Shown here: in pieces, positions 45,211 through 55,782 of the stretch | How the letters are laid out: each line of letters begins with the position of its first letter | How positions within the stretch are numbered: the first letter of the stretch is position 1 | Source of the DNA: Nematopogon swammerdamellus | Taxonomy: Eukaryota > Arthropoda > Insecta > Lepidoptera > Adelidae | Direction: 5' to 3' | Length of the DNA stretch: 64,000 nucleotides | Assembly: GCA_946902875.1 (NCBI GenBank) | Contig: OX336338.1 | Coordinates: forward strand, 10,407,971-10,471,970 | Notes under the pieces: model-generated | Seen by the model: only the letters and a program-made list of their open reading frames with translations | Databases searched by the model: none | What the model was told of the DNA's origin: nothing | Translations under genes and position numbers: made by a program

Positions 45211-45385
45211 TAAGACTAAATAAAAGCTTATAATAAAAAACTAAATAAAAGCTTGTAATAAAAAACGAAATAAATAAAAGCTTGTAATAAAAAACGAAAT
45301 AAATAAAAGCTTGTAATAAAAAACGAAATAAATAAAAGCTTGTAATAAAAAACGAAATAAATAAAAGCTTGTAATAAAAACGAGG
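45211..45385. repeat. 29-bp AT-rich minisatellite
   Basis: AAATAAAAGCTTGTAATAAA plus AAACGAAAT repeats about five times with a 29-bp period. The first unit is shorter (about 25 bp, with CTTATAATA). The minus-strand open frame here (YFVFYYKLLFIS repeats) is only a translation of the satellite. Confidence 0.85.
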
Positions 45386-45389
45386 GGCA

Positions 45390-47120
45390 CTACGTACAAG
45401 TCTCTTTTTGTTCGACTAAAATTTACCTCTGACACAACGGCGCGGCCCGAGCACCTCTTCCACCGATGCGTGCAACTCACCACAGTCCGCGCGGGCGACT
45501 CCATCCCCCAACGTTAGGAATATCATATTGTGTGGAAGGCGCTGCGCCGTAGTCAGCAGTCGTCCGAGCAATTATCAAATTAGCAGAGAGCGTCCCCAGC
45601 GGTGACTTGACTGCTTCTACGGTTTTACCGTAGACCTCGACCGTACTTCGTACGGTGAACCTTCTGAGGTGAGCTTCACCTTTTCGGCGACCGCGGCGGA
45701 AGTGGGACGCGGCTGGAACGTGGCACATCGGTAAGCCCCCGCTCACGGCTCCTCGGCATCGCTGCGCCCCAAGGATCGTTGGAGGACGAGGCAGCGTCGA
45801 CAGCCGCCTCACCAGCGCGATATACGCGGACCGGCCTCGACTATGGCCTCGACGCACTTCGGCTGGGGGGAAGTTAAGTCACTGCCCAACCAGTTCCAGC
45901 ACACTCCGCTGCTGCGACGTTATCATCGCCTTTCCCCCGCCGCTCGTTCGCAAACCTTCTTAGGAGTGTTTGTTCAAAATTGTCTGTTTTAATTTACCTA
46001 CTCACAAAATTCCCTGTTTTATTTAAATACATTTTCTGGTGCGTATAACCGATTTTCATTGAAGAGTCACATCGCATCACACCATTGAATATTATCTCAT
46101 TCACAGTTTACGTACAGAAGATTTTATTGATCTAGCTTTTAATAAGTTTGCGGAATATTTGAGTTTAACTCAAGGTCGCTCCATAGGTCAAGGCCGAGCA
46201 GCGGATCGCCGAAAACACCTGGAAGTCAGCGGGTGTAAGCATTATTATACATAGGTACCTTGGAAGCAAACACAGTTAAGAAACCCAGACTTCGCTCACC
46301 CCTTAAATTTGGTTGACTACGGGAAATCTTTAATCATTCCAAGTTTCAAAAAAATCGCTCAAGCCGTTTATGAGCTACAGAATGTGACAGACAGACAGAC
46401 GGACGGACGTACAGACACATGACCGATTTTACAAGGGTCCCTGCCAGCGTCGCAGGCTATGGAAACCTAAAAAACCTGTTAAGTGAGAAATTATTCACTC
46501 ACAGAGGGTTCTTTAGCCATATTATGTTCCTTCTTGCACGTACTGCGTGGCAATCAAGCGATCGCACTCGTCGCACAGCTTATTTCTAACACCCGACACA
46601 AAAGGAGGGGGGTTATAATATATAAGTTTGACGTCTACGTATATGTCTGCCTGTTTGTCCGTGTGTCTGCCTGTGGAATTGTAGCACCCAAACAGATGGG
46701 CCAATTCGTATGCGGTTTGTTTGTTATAAGCCTGGTTCAACCGAGATTTTTTTAGCTATGTTTGTAATCAAATAATCAAGTACCTAATAAAAAAAATTAC
46801 GTCTCTTAAAAGTTTGAAATAAAAGTAAAATTGCGAATTTACAAACCCCTGACACATCAACAACCCCGTAAAAATTCAAAAATAAAAGATTGTTAACGTG
46901 TCGGGTTTTTTTTTTATTTGTGTATTGATATATTGAATAGTTCGTATCGGGCAAGTAAGATGCCCAGATCTTACCTACTTGCTCGATACGATGTGTTCAC
47001 CTATTGATGGCGTAATCCCTCACGCCATCTATCGGTGGCCGTTCATACATTTGTAGTTAAAATGTTAGATCGTTCGGTAGACGGCTGTCTTCTGCATATT
47101 ATGATAAATTGTATGGGAAC
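45390..47120. other. Intergenic sequence with a GC-richer block and repeat tails
   Basis: 45420-45860 is GC-richer with an open minus frame of about 126 codons (45477-45857). It has no recognised domain and may be a decayed transposon ORF. CAGACAGACAGACGGACGGAC near 46390 and ACCCGACACAAAAGGAGGGG near 46593 are dispersed repeat tails. A CGTATCGGGCAAGTAAGAT / ATCTTACCTACTTGCTCGATACG inverted pair lies at 46943-46990. Confidence 0.35.
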
Positions 47121-47124
47121 CAAC

Positions 47125-47300
47125 CCTACATTTGTTTTACTTTTGGTTTTTTGTATTATTTGTTGGCATATCCGCCATAATAACACATATTCTGTGAAAA
47201 ATTCAACCGGCTACCTATTACGGTTCAAAATATACAGCGGACACACAGACAGACAGACGTTGTAGGCTTAGTAATAGCCTTTCCTACGGGGTAAGGACAC
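47125..47300 (+). mobile_element. Truncated dispersed repeat family B copy
   Basis: ATATCCGCCATAATAACACA, ACCGGCTACCTATTACGGTTC, CACAGACAGACAGACG, TAGGCTTAGTAATAGCC match the terminal half of family B in the orientation of 31838-32418. Confidence 0.6.
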
Positions 47301-48049
47301 ATAAAATGTTAGTGTCGCTACACGTGAGGCGTTAAGTAATCATTCCTCAGGCAGGGCACACCGGCGGCACAGCCTTTACGCAACTGGCGGTGATGTGAGT
47401 TGCGTTTTACGCATGCGCGTAAGTGCGTACGTGGTGTGGTACCTACATAAGTAATTTGAACTGGTTTTGAGCTTCCGCAAATCGCCAACATTGTGCAACG
47501 TCCCAAAACCTCATCAGAGGAACACGGATGTATGAGAATGGAACCCTTTTAAAGTCATCTTCCCGTCTGTCTGCCAGACGCTATAGCTAGAGAAAAATAT
47601 TTAGCTTATTTATTTATTTGTTGGGGACGTGCGCGTCATTGCTCGAAAGTTTTAACCTATTATTTTAAGTGAGCAATTCTTGTATACCTATATGTATATA
47701 ATGGGTTTCTCGGAAACGGCTTCAACGATTTGGATGAAATTTTGTATTTAGATAATGTTTTACTTTCCAAGTTTATCTATATAGTCAGATTATCTACCGC
47801 GAAGAAATCCCTTTTCACAAAAAAAACTTAATTTAAAATGTCATGTAGTGCCATCTGTTGTACGCCGAGCGAAGCTCGGTCGCCGAAGTACTAGTAATGT
47901 CCACTAACCGCTACACACATAATCGGAATCCTCCATCGACGCATTCAGATCACCACAGGTTATTCCTCGAACGGCCGTATTCTCCAGCTATAAAATAAGA
48001 AAGTATTAGGCATATTGTACTGTAACCAATCAATAAGCCGAGGTTCGGA

Positions 48050-48315
48050 TTCCTCGTAAAAATGTAGGTCCCTTCCCTCCTAATCTTACTTGGTGGTAGG
48101 GTTTAACCCGCCCGGGTTGGTACCACCGCACTGAATGAAACGTCGGTCTAAACGGCTATGTAAATAGTTTGTGTTTTCCGACCAGTTCAGTGTAGCCGGT
48201 ACGATCAAAGGGGGAAGCACTGACATGGCACCTAGTTCACCCGGTGTTATGGGCTGACATCACGGACGTTGTAGGTGATGTAGCCAACCGTGTCAGTTTC
48301 CATAAAAAAAAAAAA
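48050..48315 (+). mobile_element. SINE family C copy
   Basis: Starts at the B-box-like GGTTCGGATTCC (about 48053). It continues through GGTGGTAGGGTTTAACCCGC, GGTACCACCGCACTGAATG, AACGGCTATGTAAATAG, GGGAAGCACTGACATGGCAC, GTTGTAGGTGATGTAGCC and GTCAGTTTCCATAAAAAAAA. The tRNA/5S-like head is missing. Confidence 0.75.
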
Positions 48316-49360
48316 ACCAGCCCGCCTTGGAGATAAGTTTGCCGAGCGATATAAAATATGTGTTTAAACTTCAAAACACCGAATATGACGCAAGCCTTGT
48401 TCGGTAATTGTACATTTAAACATTTGTTTATAGTATAGTAACACAGAGATAATAAATAGCAGTAACTACTTTAATAAACCAAAGAGTTTGAATTAGCTAT
48501 CACTGCTCTGTTGACATTTCTACGATAAGAAATAATGGTATTTTGTAGCTACCCCCACAGCAGCATGCAGGCTTCTCTTCGTCACATTCATGCATTCGGA
48601 CAGTTAGTACCGGGGGTACCGTACCCTACGAATAATCTTAGACAGGCGACGATAACACTGCTCATCTGTAGGGACTCTCCGCGTCGCACTCTTGCGACTA
48701 GTAAGGCATTGCTTATTCGTGGGTTCGGTCCCCGTTTACACGCACCACTTTATTTTCCCTCTCTTTTTTATGCAATCCCGGGTGGCCGATTAAGGCTGCA
48801 ATATTAAAATTTTAGGAGAAAACGAGATTTTTTCAATTTAAAAAAATGTATTTCAGAGAAACCAGGCCACACAGAAAAAATATAAAGATTGATCACGAAA
48901 GCCAAGAATAAAGTGAACTTTATGAAAGAAAATATACTCAAAATGTGTCTTATTTACTTAACAAACCCCCTTCAAACCCCACCTTGTCGTAAACAATTGG
49001 TAACATGGTGTTTTTTAGCAGCTTTTTCCAGGGTCAACCTATACAAAAACGAAAAAAACAATTAGGATAAACCCTTGTTCTCATCTTTTTCTTGGGCTTC
49101 TCCAGAATATTTTCTGTATAGGCGTCTTGATTTTCTTAACAATTTCTTCTAAAAAACGTAATTTAGGTCCTCTGTCGGTTTTTTTTTTTTGGCAAAAGTT
49201 TCATGTTATAAGAAATAAATCACTAAGCATGTTATAATTAATATATTCTTATTGAAAAGAAAAAAAAATCCAATTGAAAAATATGAGTATTTGGTTCGAA
49301 AATTATTCTAACAAATGGCACATAATATAAGCCAAAACGCTCATTGTTCGCAGGTTTTGC

Positions 49361-49630
49361 ATCGGCGGAATAGGGCCGCCAATATCACCTTCGAGAAGGT
49401 AGGTGCCATAACGGTGACTTCCTTTTGGATAACTAGCTATACAGGAATAGACGAGAGCACAGCCGAGTTCTGTTTCTGAGTTGTAGAGGTGGGAACGACC
49501 AAAGGGAAGCACTGACATGGCACCTTTTTTCGACAGGAATAATGTGTGATAGACGGACATCACCCATGTAGCTATGGTGACGTACCTACCTAGTAGTAGG
49601 TGACGTAGCCGACCTTGTCAGATTTCATTA
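49361..49630 (-). mobile_element. Family D fragment followed by a SINE C-like tail
   Basis: 49361-49480 is family D in reverse (GCCGCCAATATCACCTTCGAG, CAGCCGAGTTCTG). 49495-49630 holds GGGAAGCACTGACATGGCAC, TAGGTGACGTAGCCGACC and TTGTCAGATTTCATTAAAAA in SINE C order. Confidence 0.55.
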
Positions 49631-49639
49631 AAAAAACTC

Positions 49640-49830
49640 TACTGACCATTGTAATGCGCTCATTTTGCGTGGAGTTGCCGGGGGCGGAGGGAGCGAGGGT
49701 CGGAGGCGCGCTCTCCTGATCCTGATCGATGACCTTGAGAAACATATAAAACTATAAACCCTGTTTAGTTATTTCACATGACCACAGGGCATAAGTATGA
49801 AGCCAAAAATAAGATAAACCATTGTAAAAC
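49640..49830 (-). repeat. Repeat family F copy: coding-like MFLKVID fragment
   Basis: Read on the minus strand from about 49744: MFLKVIDQDQESAPP, then ..PGNSTQNERITMVSR. The upstream flank CTATAAACCCTGTTTAGTTAT (on +) is shared with 55970-56030. Other copies are at 51941-52150 and 55783-55971. Confidence 0.6.
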
Positions 49831-50309
49831 CGGACTATACGAAAAACAAAGAATATAAACAGAGAGCACTAGAAAACTCTGTAATGGGGCTCAAAAACTC
49901 AAAAAACTCACAATTTCATTTATTATTTTTTTTACAGACACTTTACACAACAACAGAATTTTTTCCTATTTCATAATAACAGACAAATTGGCAATGATTA
50001 TTCTGTGTTGCCAAAATCTAAATTCGTTCGTTTACCATTGTTGCATTTCGGTCATCAAACGCAATATACCTATGTACCAAATTTCAACTTTTCGTCCAGT
50101 AGATTAGGAGGAGAAAATAAGCTGTGACAGACGGACAGACAGACACAAGAGCGATCCTATAAGGGTTCCGGTTTTTCCTCTTTTGAGGGACGGTAATTTA
50201 CTGACATTAAATAAAAAAAATCATTACATTTGCTTTAGTATAACGAAGGCCAGTCACCCACCTTGGTATACTGAAGTGAAACTTCACCCTTGTCGGAGGG
50301 CACACCACA

Positions 50310-50475
50310 CACGCACGCACTCACATAGGTATCTATCTATCACACATACATAGCCTCACAAACAAAATTTACCTTTGCACATGAAATACACACACACATA
50401 CACCCTCACACACACCCTCACACCCTCACACACCCTCTCAGACAAACACATACACACACACACACATCCTCCACA
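50310..50475 (+). repeat. CA-rich microsatellite block
   Basis: Runs of ACACACAC, CACCCTCACACACACC and CACACATACACACACACACAC (in part) over about 165 bp. Confidence 0.75.
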
Positions 50476-50599
50476 TTTTCACGCACGCGGAATAAAATTA
50501 TATTGTTTACAAAACTGAAATGTACATCGATATTAAATTTGTTACAAAGCTAAAGCTGTAAGAATGGAAGCACTGCCCCTGGAAAATATTTTGACGTGA

Positions 50600-51040
50600 A
50601 TTTGATTAAACGTCTTTGGGATCGGGTAGGGGTAAGGGATGCGACTAAAAAAAATTAAGACTTTTTTTGTACTTTGCGACGCTTAGTACTCAGCAACCAG
50701 ACTACAACAACAACCTACAACAATTCTAAATAAGTCGGATGAAAGATCCATCTGACGACTTTAAATACGTATTACATTTTTGTGTTGTCATTCCATACCT
50801 TCTGGCCCAAATCAGCCCTTCAAGTTCAAGAAAAATGTGAAAACACGCAAACTTCAAACACTAGTCGCGCTTTTAATCGAGACAAACTCTAACGAACAGA
50901 CAAAGGTTTTAACTTTATTAGATACTCAAACAAAACCTTGTATGAAGCCTAGGGGGGGCAATAAAATTGTTTCAAACTACTCAAACATCAAATTCACGAA
51001 CTAAAAATCGAGGGAGTCTGCATGTATACATGTATACATG
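50600..51040 (+). repeat. Repeat family H copy with the uninterrupted (empty) site
   Basis: Parallel to 33220-34090 with smaller deletions. At 50679-50695 it reads GACGCTTAGTACTCAGC without the MITE. Confidence 0.75.
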
Positions 51041-51077
51041 TCGTCTGCATGTATACATGCAGACTCCCTCGATTTTT
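51003..51077. repeat. 30-bp perfect inverted repeat
   Basis: The arms at 51003-51032 and 51048-51077 are exact reverse complements (inner part GTCTGCATGTATACATG). The loop is 15 nt and itself repeats TATACATG. It sits at the end of the family H copy, where the 34-kb copy has only a decayed version. Confidence 0.75.
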
Positions 51078-51079
51078 TC

Positions 51080-51930
51080 TTTTATTTAAAAAACCATTTC
51101 GTAAAAAATAATACATATATCCGATCATATGTCTTTCAGGTCCAGATTTTATATACGTTTATATTTATTTACATAATATATATCACAAAACTATTTGAAA
51201 GAGATGTACTCAAACGAGAGATCTCGCAATACCGAACAATATACCAGATTTGATATATACTGATAAATTGAAAAATAAAACCTAAGTACCTCCTTGATGT
51301 AACGGTGTCCTTAGATTACAACATAATGAGAAAAACAGACAAATTATTAATTTAGTGGTGATGGTAATTGACTGGTTGGAGAAGATTCCCTCAAAATAGA
51401 AAAGGAAAGGCTATGGAAGACAACATAAGTATTAAAATATGGAAGGACAAGTCGTAACCGAATGTCTCGCTGACTCTTCAACGCAAACACCTCTATTTTC
51501 AACGCCCAGCCCACAACGCTGGAAGTAGAAAGATGAAATTTAGAAATTATTTATTGCACTCCAAAACCCTCACTTTATAAAAAAACAATTAGCATTGATG
51601 TGAACATGTTTCACTCACACTGATCTTATGTTTGCAAAAAGGAACCAACCCACCAATCGGTCAAGTATGAGTTAAATATACCAATAGAGAACTAAAAATC
51701 CACTCAATTTTTTTGCAGAAAAGACTCAGGCTACTTGGTATGAAACTATAAGGTTCACTACACATTCGTCCAAGAACCATTCGGTCCAATTGAGATAATA
51801 TATCGCAACAGCAGAAAATACTCATGCTACTTGGTACTATTTTAGCTAACTGGCCAGATAAATTTAAACAAACAATTTGCAGAATGCAGCCATAAGGTTT
51901 GGGCTTGAAAGTTTTTCTTACTGAACGATT
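51080..51930. other. AT-rich intergenic sequence
   Basis: No gene or clear repeat. GAACGATTTATTATCTCTTC at 51924 is repeated near 63532. Confidence 0.35.
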
Positions 51931-51934
51931 TATT

Positions 51935-52160
51935 ATCTCTTCATGATGTGCAATTTTTTATTTTATGATATGAAAATGATCCGTGTAGCAGGTGACTTTG
52001 CCGACCATAGCTGAATTCATAAAAAAATATTCTACTGACCGTCAAAATGAGTTGTATCTCACGCTCGGTGAAGATGTCGGTGACGGGAAGAGGAGAGATC
52101 GCGGGCGCAGACTCTTCGCACTCGTCCAGATCGATTACCTTCACAAACATTTTATAATGG
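51935..52160 (-). repeat. Repeat family F copy fused to a SINE C-like tail
   Basis: From 52150 the minus frame reads MFVKVIDLDECEESAPA, then TEREIQLILTVSR. It then runs into TTTTTTATGAATTCAGC, GGTCGGCAAAGTCACCTGC. The junction after the VSR codons is the same as in the 49.6-kb copy, but the 55.9-kb copy continues differently. Confidence 0.6.
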
Positions 52161-52206
52161 GCAAAATTGTTTGGGGTCTGGGCTCACCCTCGAATCTCCC
52201 ATTATA

Positions 52207-52262
52207 CATAGATACGCTGCCAAAATCATAACACTCCTTTTGGCTTCGCCGTAGTCGGGTAA
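52207..52262 (-). repeat. Dispersed repeat family E end
   Basis: CGCTGCCAAAATCATAACAC, TCCTTTTGGCTTCGCCGTAG, TCGGGTAATA are the reverse complement of the family E end at 63737-63792. Confidence 0.6.
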
Positions 52263-52530
52263 TAATAGTGTATCTATCATACATATGGTTATCATAAGTA
52301 GGTAAATAATCTGGGGGCACGGCAGTGCCCCCGCCATTATTAATTAAGTAATACGTAATGGTCAAACCTGCGTAGGTTGCCCGGCCGCGCCTCCCCGAGT
52401 CATTGCCGTATCGCGGAGCCGGAACTATTAACGAAAAATAAACATTTTGTATGTAATTATGTCAATCTGAAATTATGTAAGTACACAAACCTTTGCATTG
52501 CATAATGTATATACTATTATTTATATAGGT

Positions 52531-52753
52531 GGTAGGGTTTATCCCGGCCGGGTTGGTACCACCGCACTGAACGAAACGTCGGTCGAAACGGCTATGTAAA
52601 TAGTTCGTGTTTTCCGTCCAGTTTAGTGTAGCCGACATGAAATGAAGGGAAGCACTGACATGGCACCTAGTTCACCCTGTGTTATGGGCTGACATCACGG
52701 ATGTTGTAGGTGATGTAGCCAACCGTGTCAGGTTCCATAAAAAAAAAAAAAAT
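52531..52753 (+). mobile_element. SINE family C copy with A-tail
   Basis: GGTGGTAGGGTTTATCCCGG through GATGTTGTAGGTGATGTAGC, GTCAGGTTCCATAAAAAAAAA. Very close to the reverse complement of 54088-54330. The 5' head is absent. Confidence 0.75.
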
Positions 52754-52844
52754 ACTCTCGCACACATCCACTTATTTTTATCGAATTACACAACAGTCGG
52801 TAGGTATGTCCAATGTGATTTTTTTTTCAAACTCAAATTTAATC

Positions 52845-52960
52845 TTCATCATCATCATCATCATCATCAGCCTGTATCGGTCCACTGCTGGACATAGGCC
52901 TCTCCCAAGGCACGCCACCACACGCGGTCTTCCGCTCTTCTCATCCATCCACTCCCGGCT
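52845..52960 (+). repeat. (ATC)n-headed repeat
   Basis: Eight ATC units, then AGCCTGTATCGGTCCACTGC, TGGACATAGGCCTCTCCCAAG, GCACGCCACCACACGCGGTC. The same block is at 62697-62777. I recognise this as a common lepidopteran LINE-tail type sequence. Confidence 0.65.
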
Positions 52961-53859
52961 ACCTTTTTTAGGTCATCTAAAAAAGGTAGCACTTTAGTCA
53001 ATTTAATCTTAACAAGTCTTTAATATTGTCGAAAATTTTTCCAACCTGGACCGGGCAAGAATATTCATGAGACGGGGTGAATTTTTGGACAATCTTGATT
53101 AAACTTTGACATTAATTAATAGCGTACTTCCCCTTAAGTATGTAGGTAAGTCATCGTTATGTAGGTCGTCGTCGAGTGATTAAATTTGCAACACAGATAT
53201 CTGGTTAGTCAGTCACTCAGTGCTATTTGGCACAGCGATCGTCTTTAGTCGTAATATCTACCAATAGCCGAATTGTTTCTATATAATAATATAGAATAAT
53301 AATATATACTTACTTATTTATGCGCACATTAATTAGCTTTATTTTTTATAGCTAGTTAATACCGTGTTAAGTTATCTGGGGCATCTGGGGGCACGGCAGT
53401 GCCCCCGCCAAGTTGAGCAAACACGGCGGCGGTACCATCCTTTTCTCGAAGCAACTCAGGGCACTTTTGGTCTCCCTGTATCTTTGTTGTGGATAGAGAT
53501 AAACACCTGAAATCTTTTTTTTCACCTGAAATTAGTTAAAAAGAGTACTTACCAAACCTAGCTATATGCCCAAATTATAAGTTTATACCTATTATAGTTT
53601 GCGAGATATCGCCAGTCAAAGTTCCGGTTTTTACTGACTCACTCACTAACCGATCATCAAAAATCTAAGGTACTTCCAGCAGACCTACAAACTTGAAATT
53701 TTGGATTCTGATAATGTTTATCTCACAACGAAAGGAAAAACTGAAACATTCTTAAATTGAGGACCCCTTTTTTTTGTTGGGTACACTTACCTTTCCATAC
53801 AAAATCTATGACAAATAATTTTGTCAGTTGCATAAGTACACATACACATACACACCACG

Positions 53860-53965
53860 CACGCCGTATCGCGACAATCGGGGTAAGCAGAGTAATCGGT
53901 GTTATGCTACAAGTATTCTGGTAAATTACAGCACAACACCGACCACCACGTTTATAGCAAAGTGA
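53860..53965 (+). repeat. Truncated dispersed repeat family A copy
   Basis: ATCGCGACAATCGGGGTAAG, CAGAGTAATCGGTGTTATGC, GCACAACACCGACCACCACG. It then stops abruptly at a Helitron-type unit. Confidence 0.65.
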
Positions 53966-54062
53966 CTTACTGTCTTCGAGAAGGTTTATCGTCTTCTTGA
54001 ACGCAGCTCGGCCTTCGGCCTCGCCCTTTGGCACTTACTTTCTTCGAGAAGGTTTATCGAAA
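53966..54062 (+). repeat. Solo 68-bp Helitron-type unit
   Basis: CTTCGAGAAGGTTTATCGTC, TTCTTGAACGCAGCTCGGCC, TTCGGCCTCGCCC, then a second CTTCGAGAAGGTTTATCG. This is one full unit and part of the next from the arrays at 43.1-43.6 kb, inserted at or joined to a truncated family A copy. Confidence 0.65.
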
Positions 54063-54087
54063 ATATGTAGCTGACGTGCAAGAACTA

Positions 54088-54475
54088 TTTTTTTTTTTTT
54101 TTTTTTTTATGGAACCTGACACGGTTGGCTACTTCACCTACAACATCCGTGATGTCAGCCCATAACACAGGGTGAACTAGGTGCCATGTCAGTGCTTCCC
54201 TTCATTTCATGTCGGCTACACTAAACTGGACGGAAAACACGAACTATTTACATAGCCGTTTCGACCGACGTTTCGTTCAGTGCGGTGGTACCAACCCGGC
54301 CGGGATAAACCCTACCACCTAGTAAGGTAAGAAGGGAAGGGACCTACAGTTTAACGTGGAATCCGAACCACGGTCAGCCTCCAACGGTCGAGCGGTCACC
54401 CATCCAATCACTGACCGCGCTCAGCGTTGCTTAATCACAGTTGACTAACCAACCGCGCCACTGAGCTACCGAGGC
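54088..54475 (-). mobile_element. Full-length SINE family C with tRNA-like and 5S rRNA-like head
   Basis: Read on the minus strand. 54473-54439 starts CCTCGGTAGCTCAGTGGCG, with a perfect A box (TAGCTCAGTGG). 54438-54390 is 5S rRNA-like (GATTAAGCAACGCTGAGCGC, GGATGGGTGACCGCT). GGTTCGGATTCC is a B-box-like element with one extra base. The body runs to GGTTCCAT and a 21-A tail (54088-54108 as T on +). It carries internal pol III promoter elements of two kinds and no coding capacity. Confidence 0.8.
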
Positions 54476-54479
54476 TGAC

Positions 54480-55015
54480 GAAAAACTTGTAACTTAAAAG
54501 GAATTACGAAGCGATCTGTTTGTGCCGTCAAGGGGTTTTTTTTATAGAAATGAAGATGTTAAATATAAGAGGAAACATTGTTGAATTCGGGCTTCAATGA
54601 TATGAAAACACTTGGCTCTGCATGGGGTTTTACAACTTTTTACGGTGGAAAGGTTGCGTGCGAGACTTGGCATCTTTTTATTATATTATACGTTTTTGGT
54701 GGGATCTAATATGACACAAACACCCTCTGCGTAAGTATTTTTTAATACTAATTTTATTACGAGTTCTAGAAAAACTGTTATATCGATACACCATGCTCAT
54801 GCTTTCTTTTGGTACGGGGTGTGATGACACGACATACACTCAATGCAACAAAACAAAGCCGATCAAGTGAACAAAATGTATAATAAAAAAAATCTAAGAT
54901 TGAATATTGAAGCATGCAAGCAGAATCGTGCAAGTTGACTGAACGCAAGAGATTGCGTCATACCTACTAGAGAAGATGCAAGCAACGGTTCGAAAATTTA
55001 GAGAGAATACATCAT
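54480..55015. other. Intergenic sequence
   Basis: Parts (TCTAGAAAAACTGTTATATCG, TGCTTTCTTTTGGTACGGGG at 54770-54825) recur at about 61893-61950, so this is dispersed repeat material. No gene. Confidence 0.4.
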
Positions 55016-55016
55016 C

Positions 55017-55087
55017 GACCCGATGGCGGAATTGGCAACGCGCTGGTGGCTTAAGTCGGAGTTCCAGGTTCGAATCCTGGTCGGGAC
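55017..55087 (+). tRNA. tRNA-like sequence (pseudogene or SINE head)
   Basis: The 71 nt can fold with an acceptor stem GACCCGA/TCGGGAC (one mismatch), a D arm GCG...CGC with loop GAATTGGCAA, and a perfect T arm CCAGG-TTCGAAT-CCTGG. The anticodon arm is weak (several G-T pairs) and its loop lacks the usual T33, so no isotype can be assigned. An A/T-rich (TTTA)n run follows at about 55115. It is more likely a tRNA-derived repeat than a working tRNA gene. Confidence 0.4.
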
Positions 55088-55112
55088 GTATTCTTTCTCT
55101 TCATTTTCGGCT

Positions 55113-55118
55113 TTGCAT

Positions 55119-55149
<31 letters not shown>

Positions 55150-55153
55150 TTGG
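55113..55153 (+). repeat. (TTTA)n microsatellite
   Basis: About ten TTTA/ATTT units after the tRNA-like sequence. Possibly the tail of the same SINE-like element. Confidence 0.75.
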
Positions 55154-55289
55154 ATCTTCGACATGTAGGACATATTCACAATTCATTTTGGCTTAGGTAT
55201 ACTTAATAACTATATGTCTACACAATAAAGGAAGAACACTACTTTCTTAAGAAATAAGTGGATGGATCGATCGTGTCGTTCGTCGTCGC

Positions 55290-55490
55290 TTATCCGTCCG
55301 CAAGACGGTCGCGACGGGGCGCGGCGCGGCGCGCGGGCGGCGGCGCAGAGGAGTCGCTGCTCCGCCGCCGTGCAGTTATTTTACCGTACCGTATAGGTAC
55401 CTAATTTGCTGCATCACGGTGTCGAGTCGAGTGTTGAGTGCGCCGCGGCGCCGCCGCCGCTCGGCTCTGCATTTATATATAAACTACCAT
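55290..55490 (-). promoter_or_regulatory. CpG-rich island with a TATA-like box
   Basis: Dense CG sequence (GGCGCGGCGCGGCGCGCGGG, CGCCGCGGCGCCGCCGCCGC) contrasts with the AT-rich surroundings. On the minus strand TTATATATAAATG sits just upstream of the GC-rich part. It could be a promoter firing leftward, but no exon downstream was confirmed. Confidence 0.25.
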
Positions 55491-55782
55491 GTAACTACCC
55501 ACGAAAACCACCCAATTTAACAATTTAGACTAGGTACAAGATATTAACTAAAAATTGGTAACAAAATTAATCTACAAAACTACCAAAAATCCAAAAAATT
55601 ATAAGTACATTATCTAATGAAAAATTTGATATCTAAAAAAAAACTATTTATCTAATGAAAAACAAAACAAAAGTTATGTATGGTACCTATGGTTTTTTTT
55701 TATACGTATTACTACAAGTATTTAGTGAATCCACGTAATAAGATCGCAAACAGTCTATCGAAAAAACAGCTTGAGAGCAAGA

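Noticed and set aside
45477..45857. 126-aa minus-strand frame as a real gene
   Set aside because: GC-richer patch with RRRG-rich composition and no recognisable domain; kept only as a note in the intergenic entry.
48700..48745. GTGGGTTCGGTCCCCG as the T arm of a tRNA gene
   Set aside because: No matching D arm or acceptor stem in the right place.
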